Assembly (NCBI RefSeq): GCF_000421145.1
Contig: NZ_ATWH01000004.1
Span: 62,001 to 126,000, forward strand
DNA length: 64,000 nucleotides
Source: Glaciibacter superstes DSM 21135
GTDB taxonomy: Bacteria; Actinomycetota; Actinomycetes; Actinomycetales; Microbacteriaceae
Direction of reading: 5' to 3'
This document shows, one piece after another, positions 16,976 through 24,910 of this stretch. Made by a program: the position numbers and the translations under genes. The notes beneath the pieces were generated by a model. The model saw only the letters and a program-made list of their open reading frames with translations. It was not told the origin of the DNA and made no database searches. Each line of letters starts with the position of its first letter. Within the stretch, counting starts at the first letter, position 1.

Positions 16976-17733
16976 TGTGTGGCCTTCAGCATGTAGCCTG
17001 CGCCGCGCACCGTGTGGATCATCGGTGTGCGGCCGGCGTCGATCTTCTTGCGCAGGTAGGAGATGTAGATCTCGACGACAGAGGACTTGCCGCCGAAGTC
17101 GTAGCTCCAGACCCGGTCGAGGATCTGCGCCTTGCTCAGCACCCGGCGCGGGTTGCGCATCAAATAGCGAAGCAGCTCAAACTCGGTGGCAGTGAGCTCG
17201 ATCGGTTCGCCGGCCCGGAAGACCTCGTAGCTGTCTTCATCGAGGGTGAGGTCGCCGATCGTGATGAGCGGATCGTTGGAGTCTGCGACCGCGAGGGTCG
17301 ATCGCCGGATGAGCCCGCGCAGGCGGGCGACGACCTCTTCGAGGCTGAACGGTTTGGTGACGTAGTCGTCTCCGCCCGCCGTGAGCCCGGCGATGCGGTC
17401 GTCGAGGGAATCCTTGGCGGTGAGGAAGAGCACCGGGGTCTCTTCGCCGCCGGCACGCACCCGCTGCAGAACCTGGAGGCCGTCGATATCGGGCAGCATG
17501 ATGTCGAGCAGGATGGCGTCTGGACGAAATTCGCGGGCCAGCCGCAGCGCCTGCTGGCCGTCGCCCGCGGTGCGAACCTCCCACCCCTCGTACCGCAGGG
17601 CCATAGAGAGCAGGTCGGTGAGGCCCGGTTCGTCGTCGACGACGAGCACACGGATGGCACTGCCGTCCGCCTTGGTGAGCCTCGGCGCGCGAGTGGTACG
17701 GGCGGCCCTGTTCTCGGATGCACTGGTGCTCAT
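16972..17733 (-). CDS. OmpR-family response regulator
   Basis: 253 residues from the ATG at 17733 (a TTG 9 bp earlier is disfavoured). The receiver domain has D33/D34, the phospho-acceptor D77 (LLDIMLPDIDG) and K127 (VTKPFS). The C-terminal winged helix contains TEFELLRYLMRNPRRVLSKAQILDRVW and the wing IHTVRGAGYML. It is activated by the downstream kinase, with which it shares an operon and a 4-bp overlap. Target genes are unknown; a broken FtsX-type permease gene nearby (18886) may once have belonged to its regulon. Confidence 0.95.
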   Translation of the reverse strand: MSTSASENRAARTTRAPRLTKADGSAIRVLVVDDEPGLTDLLSMALRYEGWEVRTAGDGQQALRLAREFRPDAILLDIMLPDIDGLQVLQRVRAGGEETPVLFLTAKDSLDDRIAGLTAGGDDYVTKPFSLEEVVARLRGLIRRSTLAVADSNDPLITIGDLTLDEDSYEVFRAGEPIELTATEFELLRYLMRNPRRVLSKAQILDRVWSYDFGGKSSVVEIYISYLRKKIDAGRTPMIHTVRGAGYMLKATQ

Positions 17734-17894
17734 GATGGACAAGTATCTGCGTACTTCCTATGAGTTCGCTATGTGCGCGCTTCGCGATGTCTGAGGGCGC
17801 GACAGGTGCTACCGCAGCCTCGATGCGCGTGAGGGGACGCACAGTGCTCGTCAACCGGCGCGTCAGCGGGCACCGGAAGGACGATTTGTGACCC

Positions 17895-17911
17895 CTCACG
17901 CGTCGCGTGAG
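17895..17911. promoter_or_regulatory. Palindrome in the divergent response-regulator/hydrolase promoter region
   Basis: The perfect dyad CTCACGCG T CGCGTGAG lies between the response-regulator gene (minus) and the hydrolase gene (plus). The half-site CGCGTGAG occurs again near 17825. This could be an operator, but the binding protein is not identified. Confidence 0.5.
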
Positions 17912-17954
17912 CAGAGTAGACCCGTCAGACCAGCCGCGCGAGCAGAATAGGGGA

Positions 17955-18731
17955 GTGACGACGCTCCTGCTGCACGGCCTCGGCGCCGACCGCCGCCAGC
18001 CACTCGACCTGTTCGGGCCGGTGCTGGCCGGTGGGGCGACGGTGATCGCCCCCGATGTGCGCGGGCACGGGGCGTCCGGCGTCACTGGCGACCCGGCCGA
18101 TTTCGACCTCGACCGGCTGGCAGATGATGTCACCCGCGAGGCGCTCTCTCGCCCCGACGGAGCCGGCGACGGGCATCCGTTCACCGTCGTCGGCATCTCG
18201 ATGGGCGCGGCCATCGCCCTGCGCATCCTGCTTCGCGGCCTGCTCCCGATCGAGCGGGCGGTCTTCGTGCGGCCGGCGTTCACCGACGAACCGTTGCCGC
18301 AGAACCTGCGCGCGTTCCCGGTGATCGGGCAGCTGCTCGCCGACCTCGGAGCCGTCGCCGGCGAAGACGCGTTTCGGCGCACCGCCCTCTTCGAACGCAC
18401 CCGTGTCGAGTCCCGACTCGGTGCTGCCGGGCTTCTCAGCCAGTTCCGGTCGACGGATGCTGCGGCGCGCGCCGTTCGGCTCGTCGAGATCCCACGCAAC
18501 CGGGCTTTCGACTTTGACGCGGAGCTCGCGGCGGTGGCGGGCGGCGCACACCCAACCCGCACCATGGTGGTTGCCGCCCCGCGCGACCCCGTGCACCCGG
18601 AGGCGGTCGCCGAGCGCTGGGCCGACAGCCTCGGGGCCGACCTGCTACGCGTGCCGGCCCGCGACGACGGCGCGCCGGCGCACGCGAGTGCTATGCGCGA
18701 AGCCGTCGACGGCTGGCTCGACGCGCACTGA
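17955..18731 (+). CDS. Alpha/beta-fold hydrolase
   Basis: 258 residues from the GTG at 17955, where the sequence begins VTTLLLHGLGADRR as homologues do; a GTG at 17907 is an alternative. The HG motif (LLHGLG) near the N-terminus forms the oxyanion hole. The nucleophile Ser is in GISMGAA (about residue 80), with an Asp in the APRDPVHP segment and a C-terminal His (APAHASAM) completing the triad. It is a cytosolic esterase, lactonase or peptidase-like enzyme with unknown substrate. It precedes the broken FtsX gene. Confidence 0.8.
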   Translation: MTTLLLHGLGADRRQPLDLFGPVLAGGATVIAPDVRGHGASGVTGDPADFDLDRLADDVTREALSRPDGAGDGHPFTVVGISMGAAIALRILLRGLLPIERAVFVRPAFTDEPLPQNLRAFPVIGQLLADLGAVAGEDAFRRTALFERTRVESRLGAAGLLSQFRSTDAAARAVRLVEIPRNRAFDFDAELAAVAGGAHPTRTMVVAAPRDPVHPEAVAERWADSLGADLLRVPARDDGAPAHASAMREAVDGWLDAH

Positions 18732-18885
18732 CCCCGGCAGTTGTGAACCACGGAGGGGCGTGCGGGCGCGGCGCGCGACCGCGCCACCCATAGCCGACTC
18801 ATAGCCGCACCACAGCGTCCGCATATCGGCTGTTTCTAACGTCGGCTGCAGCGCGGGAACACACCCGCTGCCCGAACGGAGACCC

Positions 18886-19607
18886 ATGTTCATCACCTAC
18901 CTGCGACGGGAACTCGCCGGTCGCCGCAAGCAGACGGCCATCGTCGCCATCGGCATGGCTCTTGCCATCGCCCTCGTCATCATCGTCAACTCCGTGTCCA
19001 GTGGAGTGCAGCTCGCCCAGGCGAAGGTGCTCGAGACCGTGTACGGAGTCGGCACCGAAGCATCAACCAAGCCCGGCTCACCGCCGGCATCGGTATGTCC
19101 ACCTTCGACGCATCCGCCCTCGATACCGTCGGCGACATCGACAACGTGTCGGCCGCAGCGGCGACACTGTCCCTGAGCAACACGACTTTCTCCGGAGAAC
19201 TACCAGACTTCTCGCAGATGCAGCAGGGCGGGGCCCCAGGGGAAGGCGAGGCACCGCCCTCCGGCGGACCGGACGGCGCCGGCGGCAGCTCATTCGACGT
19301 CGACTCGTTCACCGTGCTCGGCCTCGACCCGTCGCAAGACGCCGTTGGGCCTCTCTCGGCCGTCACATTGACCGACGGACGCACTCTTGCGAGCGACGAT
19401 GCCGGCACGAATGTTGCGGTGCTCGACTCGGCATACGCGACCACCGCATCCGTCGCCGTTGGCGACACCCTCGCGATCGCCGGCACTGACTTCGAGATCG
19501 TCGGCCTGGTGACGGCGGCGAGCGCTGATGCCGCGACGGCGTCGAACGTGTACATTCCGCTCGACGTCGCCCAGTCGCTCATGACTGCTCCGTCTAACTT
19601 CATAACA
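18886..19607 (+). pseudogene. Broken FtsX/MacB-type ABC exporter permease
   Basis: A good ATG with ribosome-binding site (GGAGA) starts a protein typical of MacB-like permeases: a basic N-terminus, a first membrane helix (IVAIGMALAIALVIIVNS) and QLAQAKVLETVYGVGTE. At about 19065 the frame changes and an expected stretch is missing; the periplasmic domain continues in another frame (ARLTAGIGMSTFDASALDTVGDIDNVSAAA...) to about 19600. There it runs into a mobile-element end. The C-terminal membrane helices and the partner ATPase are absent. The gene is inactivated by a frameshift or deletion plus truncation. Confidence 0.85.
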
Positions 19608-19672
19608 GGGCCTCTTCCTGGGTGACTTTGGTGCGTCTAGACACCGCAATCAAACCCCGGGAAGAGGCTCCC
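19608..19672. mobile_element. Tiny element: two insertion-sequence ends facing each other
   Basis: The inverted ends GGGCCTCTTCCTGGG (from 19608) and CCCCGGGAAGAGGC (to 19668) flank only about 30 bp, which includes a TCTAGA palindrome. The ends match over about 13 bp with one mismatch. It is either an insertion sequence that lost its interior or a miniature element, and it sits exactly where the FtsX gene stops. Confidence 0.6.
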
Positions 19673-19702
19673 GCCGCTCAAGCGGTCGGCCACTGAACAA
19701 GA

Positions 19703-19794
19703 AGTGGGCAGATCTCATGGCCACCAACGGGCAATTCTGCTGGCCGTCAGTGGGCAGTTCCGTGGCCGCCTATGGGCAGTTTGGCATGGCCGCT
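19703..19794. mobile_element. IS21-type terminal repeat array (remnant)
   Basis: Four degenerate units of 22-24 bp (19703, 19726, 19749, 19771) share a TGGGCAgtt...TGGCCgcc pattern. Multiple such repeats are the transposase-binding ends of IS21-family elements, as I recall them from actinobacteria. No istA/istB is attached here, but istA/istB pieces lie on the other side of the island at 43930-44423. Confidence 0.6.
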
Positions 19795-19911
19795 AACATG
19801 TGTTGGTTCTTAGACCGGTTTTTAGATCGGCCCCACTGTCGGGCTGACAAGGTTTGAACCTGCGACCCTTGACCAGCTCAGTTTGTCCCGTTCCTCGCAT
19901 GATTCCGCGGC

Positions 19912-20073
19912 TCAGCGCTTGCAGGTCAAGGCACGGCATGGCATACATGGCGCGGCGCGGGACATCGGCTTCACCCGTTCCGGGGTGAGCCGGCGATCGA
20001 TCGTCGCCGCGCTCATCCTCACCAACAGGGTCGCCTCGGCATCCGTGAGGACAAGCTCCTGATCGTGCCGCAT
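19912..20073 (-). pseudogene. Transposase fragment (integrase-catalytic, ISNCY/IS481-like)
   Basis: A 53-codon frame reads MRHDQELVLTDAEATLLVRM, then SAATIDRRLTPERVKPMSRA. The segment around MSAATIDRRL resembles the region ahead of the catalytic core in a large actinobacterial transposase family. The fragment then ends at a stop with no DDE domain. It carries one host-type GGCATCCG word (20038), so this remnant belongs to the host side of the island border. No functional gene remains in 19608-20249. Confidence 0.6.
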
Positions 20074-20249
20074 ACGCGAGCGCCTTCTTCATCGTGAAAG
20101 CCTGCCCGCTGCGTCATCGTCAACTCCATAGAAACGGGCGCAACCCACAGTCACCCGTTACCGATTCCCAAACCACGCCGAAGCGGAGGTTTTCAAATGG
20201 GACAACCAGAAGGGCTACGCGGAGGTTCCTTATGAGTCAACGCGAATGG

Positions 20250-20286
20250 TTGCATTCGTTGGGGTACTGACTATAACCTGTCAGTA
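20250..20286 (+). promoter_or_regulatory. mobA promoter with MarR-type operator
   Basis: The candidate -35 TTGCAT (20250-20255) and -10 TATAAC (20272-20277) are 16 bp apart. A perfect 7-bp inverted repeat, TACTGAC (20265-20271) and GTCAGTA (20280-20286), brackets the -10. A repressor dimer bound here would block the promoter; the MarR protein encoded just downstream of mobA is the obvious candidate. Confidence 0.65.
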
Positions 20287-20341
20287 TCGGCACTCTTGAC
20301 TTATGAAGCAGCCGCCAACGCCGCACTCAAGGAGGATTCGC

Positions 20342-22225
20342 GTGCAATTCCACCGAGACGGCTTCAGACTGGGCGACCCACGCATTCAACCAGCCGCCCC
20401 AGACACGACCGCGGAGCCCGACGTATCCGATAACGTTGACGTTCTCATCGTGGGCAGTGGTCCAGCTGGCAACCTGCTTGGAGCACATCTTTCGCAGTTT
20501 CCGACCGTTACCACGATGCTCGTAGAGCGGAGGCCGGGCCGCCTCGAACTCGGCCAAGCTGACGGTATCGCTTGCCGTACCGTCGAGATGTTTGAATCGT
20601 TTGGTCTTTCGCGAAAACTGCTTGAAGAGGCCTACTGGGTGAATGAAACAAGTTTCTGGCGCCCTGCCACCGACAACCGTGAGAACATCGTGCGCACCGG
20701 TCGAATTCAGGACGTCGAAGACGGACTGAGTGAGTTCCCGCACGTCATCGTAAATCAGGCGCGAATCCATGACTATCTGCTCGATTTCATGGAGCGCAGT
20801 CGAACGCGACTCGTGCCAGATTACAGCTTCGAGTTTCTCGACCTCGAGGTGAATCGCGCTCGTGAGTATCCTGTCACGGCGCAACTACGCGATGTGCGGA
20901 GCAGCGAAGTTCGCACCGTGCACGCCAAGTACGTCGTGGGTGCCGACGGGGCTCGAAGTAACGTACGTAGGGCAATCGGTCGCGAGTTGTACGGAGATTC
21001 GGCCGGTCACGCCTGGGGCGTAATGGATATCCTCGCCATCACCGATTTCCCAGATATTCGGCTGAAGGCAGCGATCCAATCCGCCGAGTCCGGAAGCATC
21101 CTCCTGATCCCACGCGAGGGTGGATACCTGGTGCGCCTGTACGTTGATCTCGGCGAGGTCGACGAGAGTAACAGGGCCGAAGTTCGAAGTCGTACCGCGG
21201 AACAGATCATCGAGATCGCGAATCAGGTGCTGCACCCTTACACCCTCGACGTCCAAGAGATCGCTTGGTGGTCCGTCTACGAGGTAGCGCAGCGAGTCAC
21301 CGACGGCTTCGATGACGTGGCAGGGTTCGATCTCGACCCGCGGGTCTTCATCGCTGGGGATGCTTGCCACACGCACAGCGCCAAGGCGGGCCAAGGCATG
21401 AACATCTCGATGCAGGACGCACTTAACCTCGGATGGAAACTCAGTTCCGTACTCCAGGGCCTCGCCGACCCCTCGCTACTCGAGACATACTCTCTCGAAC
21501 GTCAGCCGACCGCCCAGCAACTTATCGATTTCGACCGCGAGTGGTCCACCATGATGGCAGCTGGCCCGCGCGACCCGAATCACCCGGAGCGCGGGGGCGT
21601 CGATCCCGAAGAGCTGCAAGAATACTTCACCAGATCGGGGAAGTACACCGCGGGCCTCGGGATTCGCTACGCTCCTTCTCGGCTGACCGGCCAAGGTGAG
21701 GCTCAGCTGCTCGCGACCGGTTTCGAGGTTGGTACCCGGATCCACTCCTTCCCCGTCACCAGAGTGTCCGATGCGAAACACCTCGAACTCGGACACGTAC
21801 ATCGGGCCGATGGGCGCTTCCGGGTCTACCTCTTCAGCGACGAAGATGAGACAGCGTTCGTTCAGCTCTGCGATTGGCTCGAGCGGGATCCCACCTCACC
21901 AATCGTGCGCCACACCCCGGCGGGGTGGAACATTGACGACGTCATCGATGTACGCGGTATCGTGCAGCGGCCGCACCGCGACGTTGGTCTCCACGAGTTA
22001 CCGAACCTCTTGCGCCCCCGCACTGGTAGTCATGGTCTCATCGACCAGGAGAAGGTTTTCTCATCGGTAACCCGATCCGGAGAACTCTTTAACGCTCGCG
22101 GCATTGATCGGAAACAGGGCGCCGTGGTGATCGTCCGTCCGGATCAGTACATCGCCGATGTGCTAGCGCTGAACGACTTTAACGGTCTATCGGGCTACTT
22201 CGACGGCGTGCTACGTCTCGTTTGA
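20342..22225 (+). CDS. mobA: 3-hydroxybenzoate 4-monooxygenase (MobA-like, FAD-dependent)
   Basis: 627 residues from the GTG at 20342, chosen because AAGGAGG lies 6 bp upstream and homologues begin at this QFH..GFR..G motif; the upstream ATG would bury that site. The FAD-binding GSGPAG is at 38-43, the second FAD motif is in GDACHTHSAKAGQGMN, and a thioredoxin-like C-terminal domain ends with RGIDRKQGAVVIVRPDQYIADVL. Similarity to Comamonas MobA extends over the whole length (LGQADGIACRT, TFW-like, LSEFPHVI, NQARIHD). The reaction is 3-hydroxybenzoate + NADPH + O2 to protocatechuate, the substrate of the pca operon at 44.9-54 kb. Base composition is more A/T-rich than the flanks. A phenol hydroxylase with another substrate cannot be excluded. 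Confidence 0.88.
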   Translation: MQFHRDGFRLGDPRIQPAAPDTTAEPDVSDNVDVLIVGSGPAGNLLGAHLSQFPTVTTMLVERRPGRLELGQADGIACRTVEMFESFGLSRKLLEEAYWVNETSFWRPATDNRENIVRTGRIQDVEDGLSEFPHVIVNQARIHDYLLDFMERSRTRLVPDYSFEFLDLEVNRAREYPVTAQLRDVRSSEVRTVHAKYVVGADGARSNVRRAIGRELYGDSAGHAWGVMDILAITDFPDIRLKAAIQSAESGSILLIPREGGYLVRLYVDLGEVDESNRAEVRSRTAEQIIEIANQVLHPYTLDVQEIAWWSVYEVAQRVTDGFDDVAGFDLDPRVFIAGDACHTHSAKAGQGMNISMQDALNLGWKLSSVLQGLADPSLLETYSLERQPTAQQLIDFDREWSTMMAAGPRDPNHPERGGVDPEELQEYFTRSGKYTAGLGIRYAPSRLTGQGEAQLLATGFEVGTRIHSFPVTRVSDAKHLELGHVHRADGRFRVYLFSDEDETAFVQLCDWLERDPTSPIVRHTPAGWNIDDVIDVRGIVQRPHRDVGLHELPNLLRPRTGSHGLIDQEKVFSSVTRSGELFNARGIDRKQGAVVIVRPDQYIADVLALNDFNGLSGYFDGVLRLV

Positions 22226-22285
22226 TAATGGCAGGTCCGGCCAACCGCACGATTCCTGCTGCTGAACAGTGCCACACTGAGATTT

Positions 22286-22753
22286 ATGAGCCACGATCAT
22301 CCAGCTGGGTACCACACCGGCCACCTGTTGCGCCGCGCTCAGCAGCTACACCTGGCACTGTGGAACCGCGAGGTCTCGTCCGAGGTTTCAAGCGTGCAGT
22401 TCACCGCACTCTCCGTGCTCCAGCGCCGCCCTGGCATCAGCCAAGTGGATCTGGGCCACGAACTCGATCTCGACCGCTCGACGATTGCTGACCTCGTGGA
22501 GCGCATGATACGTAATGAGCTCATCGACCGAGTGCAGAGCACGAAGGATCGCCGAAGGAAGGTGCTGACTCTCACGCCCCTCGGAGATTCCACCGTACGA
22601 GCGCTTCGTCCCGCGGTAGACCGGGTCGAAGTGCTACTCACGGAAAGCCTGGACTCCCGCGCCAGCGCCGTACTGTGCTCCACGCTACTCACCATGCTTG
22701 CGCATGGAGTCGAGCAGGGGGCGCTTCAGAACGCGGCGACTGCGACCCGATAA
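22286..22753 (+). CDS. MarR-family regulator, probable repressor of mobA
   Basis: 155 residues. The winged helix spans about 45-100 (ISQVDLGHELDLDRSTIADLVERMIRNELIDRVQ, then the wing STKDRRRKVLTLT). It lies 60 bp behind mobA on the same strand. In Comamonas the MarR protein MobR controls mobA and responds to 3-hydroxybenzoate; the same logic is inferred here, acting at the inverted repeat around the mobA -10 box. Confidence 0.88.
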   Translation: MSHDHPAGYHTGHLLRRAQQLHLALWNREVSSEVSSVQFTALSVLQRRPGISQVDLGHELDLDRSTIADLVERMIRNELIDRVQSTKDRRRKVLTLTPLGDSTVRALRPAVDRVEVLLTESLDSRASAVLCSTLLTMLAHGVEQGALQNAATATR

Positions 22754-22810
22754 CACGCAGTATTATGGGCGCCATTCCGGTTGCGGTGTTGCATTGCCAC
22801 GCCCGTTTCA

Positions 22811-24805
22811 TCAAATATTTGCGCCAAAGCGCGCACCCTCCAGCGCAGCGTGTGTCATTCGGCGAGGGGCCAGCGCGTCGCCGAGTAGATACGTCTGCGT
22901 CGTCGTTTCCGGAGTGTCTGCATCCGCCGGCGTCGCAGCGGCGAGCCTCCCCCTGGCCAGGACTACCGCGCCCGCTTCCAGTGCTTCTGCCCTGCCGCCG
23001 AATGTCTGTTCCGTGCGAAGCACTCCCCGTTCCCAGGCGAGCGGTCTGGTCATCGGCATGAGGCGAACGCCCTGACGCATCAGCCGACCAAAAATTGCGT
23101 TCAGCGTGCGTGGCTCAATATCGGTGCCGAACACCGGTCGCTCCGAGATCAGCGTGACACTCCAGCCCTCCGCGGACAGAAGATCGGCGGCGATGAAAGG
23201 CTCCAAATGAGGCTCGGCACCTCCCACGACCACGACAGGGACCCCCGCCGGCGGCCGCTTGCCCTCGAGTAGCTCCTCGGTAGTGTGCACCGCTGAATCA
23301 GCATCGAAGTCGAGCGGCAACGCGATGGAACCCGTCGCCCAAACCACGCGATCAGCTTTGAGGCCGGAGACCGTCTCTTCGGTTGCGACGACACCGGGCC
23401 TGAACTCAACGCCGGACTCCGCGACCCGGCGCTCGAGTTGCTCAATCATGGCAGACCACTCGGAAAGCAACGGTGAATTGACCAGCTTGCGCAGCATCCC
23501 ACCGACCCCGTCGGCTCGATCGATCAGGACGACATCGTGGCCGCGATCCGCTGCCCTGATCGCGAGGTTCGCTCCGGCCGGGCCGGCACCAATCACCGCA
23601 ATTCGTCGTGATTGGTCAACCGGCACACTCTCGTGCGCCCCCTCCCGTCCCGCATCGGGGTTGACCGGGCACGAGAGTGGCACTCGAACACACTCGTTGC
23701 AGCCGATACACCGGTTGATCTCGGCGTCTTTGCCCGCTATCGCTTTGGCCGGGAAATCCGGGTCGGCGATGAGTGCCCTCGCGAGCCCCACCATATCGGC
23801 GACGCCGTTCTCGAGGATACCGCGGGCGAAAGCAGCGCTGGTGATGCGACCGGTGACCAGTAGCGGGCGCGCTAGACCCGCATCGGAAAGGGCTCGTCGG
23901 ACCTGTTGCGCGCCGTCGAGAGCGGGGCCATACTCGTTGAGCCATGGGCTCGTGTAGGAAGTCGCCGGGCGATTATCGCGCAGCCCGGTATGGTTCCCGA
24001 TCGAGACGCTGAGAAAATTGAGATAGGGCGCGACCGCTACCGCAACATCCGATGCACCGTCTGTCGTTAGGCCACCGGTGATCTCCTCGTCCGCCTGCAA
24101 TCGGATGCTCAAGGACGGGGCATCCCCGACTCTCTCCCTGATCGCTTCCAGCAGTCGTGCGAGTAGTGTCGGGCCGGCCGCCCACTCGTCCGTGCGCCGG
24201 TTGTAATAGGGCGAGATGAAGCGATTGAGCAAATAGCCGTGACTCGCATGAAGCTCGACCCCATCAAACCCCGCCGCGACAATGGACGCTGAGGTATCAA
24301 CATAGGCATCTATCAGGTGCCCAATCTCGCGGGCCGTCAGCGCATGCGGCACGGTTCCGAACTCATCACCGCGAATCGCTGATGGTGCAATTGCCGGTGC
24401 GAAACTATCCCAGGATTGCTCGGCGCCGGGGTGATGAACCTGCCCGATGGCGAGCGAGCCGAATTGCTGTACCGCGTTCGCGAAGGCACCGAGCACATCA
24501 CCATATTTCTGTTGGTGATGATTCGCGTAGCGTGGATCTGCGGGGTGCAATGGGACGCCATCCTGGTCAGAACGGCCGCGCTCGAGTCCCGCGACAATTT
24601 CCGGTGGATACACGGGGAAACCCAGCATGCCGGCCCCAGCGGGGAGGATTGCCATGCCATAACCTGGTGCGCGCCTGGCAAGGTAAGTGGGAAGCCGTAT
24701 TGCACCGAGACGCCCCAGATGGGGAGTCATCACGAAACGATTGCGCAGGGTGAGTGAACCCGAACCCCCGAGATCCAGCGGCTGGGCAAGTAAGTTCGGA
24801 TTCAC
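22811..24805 (-). CDS. NADH:flavin oxidoreductase / enoate reductase (old yellow enzyme + NAD(P)-FAD domains)
   Basis: 664 residues from the GTG at 24805, the point where similarity to family members begins; the in-frame ATG at 24886 is possible. Domains: an FMN-binding TIM barrel (1 to about 370; HHPGAEQS, HASHGYLLNRFISP with N-R-R-T-D-E-W), a [4Fe-4S] Cys cluster (CIGCNECVRVPLSC, about 380-395), and a C-terminal FAD/NAD(P) domain (VIGAGPAGANLA near 420). This layout is that of 2,4-dienoyl-CoA reductase and 2-enoate reductases, which move hydride across an activated C=C bond. In the island it could reduce or rearrange a cyclic enone or enoate. The substrate is unknown. Confidence 0.88.
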   Translation of the reverse strand: MNPNLLAQPLDLGGSGSLTLRNRFVMTPHLGRLGAIRLPTYLARRAPGYGMAILPAGAGMLGFPVYPPEIVAGLERGRSDQDGVPLHPADPRYANHHQQKYGDVLGAFANAVQQFGSLAIGQVHHPGAEQSWDSFAPAIAPSAIRGDEFGTVPHALTAREIGHLIDAYVDTSASIVAAGFDGVELHASHGYLLNRFISPYYNRRTDEWAAGPTLLARLLEAIRERVGDAPSLSIRLQADEEITGGLTTDGASDVAVAVAPYLNFLSVSIGNHTGLRDNRPATSYTSPWLNEYGPALDGAQQVRRALSDAGLARPLLVTGRITSAAFARGILENGVADMVGLARALIADPDFPAKAIAGKDAEINRCIGCNECVRVPLSCPVNPDAGREGAHESVPVDQSRRIAVIGAGPAGANLAIRAADRGHDVVLIDRADGVGGMLRKLVNSPLLSEWSAMIEQLERRVAESGVEFRPGVVATEETVSGLKADRVVWATGSIALPLDFDADSAVHTTEELLEGKRPPAGVPVVVVGGAEPHLEPFIAADLLSAEGWSVTLISERPVFGTDIEPRTLNAIFGRLMRQGVRLMPMTRPLAWERGVLRTEQTFGGRAEALEAGAVVLARGRLAAATPADADTPETTTQTYLLGDALAPRRMTHAALEGARFGANI

Positions 24806-24910
24806 TGCACACTCTCTTTTCGAACGTCTGTGGAGCTCGGACGGACAGGTCATGGTTCTGGAGGATAGGACCTGGTCGTTGGCCACCTATTAGGAGCTAT
24901 CCCTGAGGCG

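Noticed and set aside
17237-18802. A 521-aa open frame on the minus strand over the hydrolase gene
   Set aside because: Its composition (Arg/Ser/Pro-rich, no motif) is that of a frame opposite a G/C-rich gene; the plus-strand hydrolase has clear catalytic motifs.
19793-20092. A 99-aa open frame on the minus strand across the left debris zone
   Set aside because: It is out of frame with the transposase fragment at 19912-20073, which explains the same DNA better, and it crosses several degenerate repeats.
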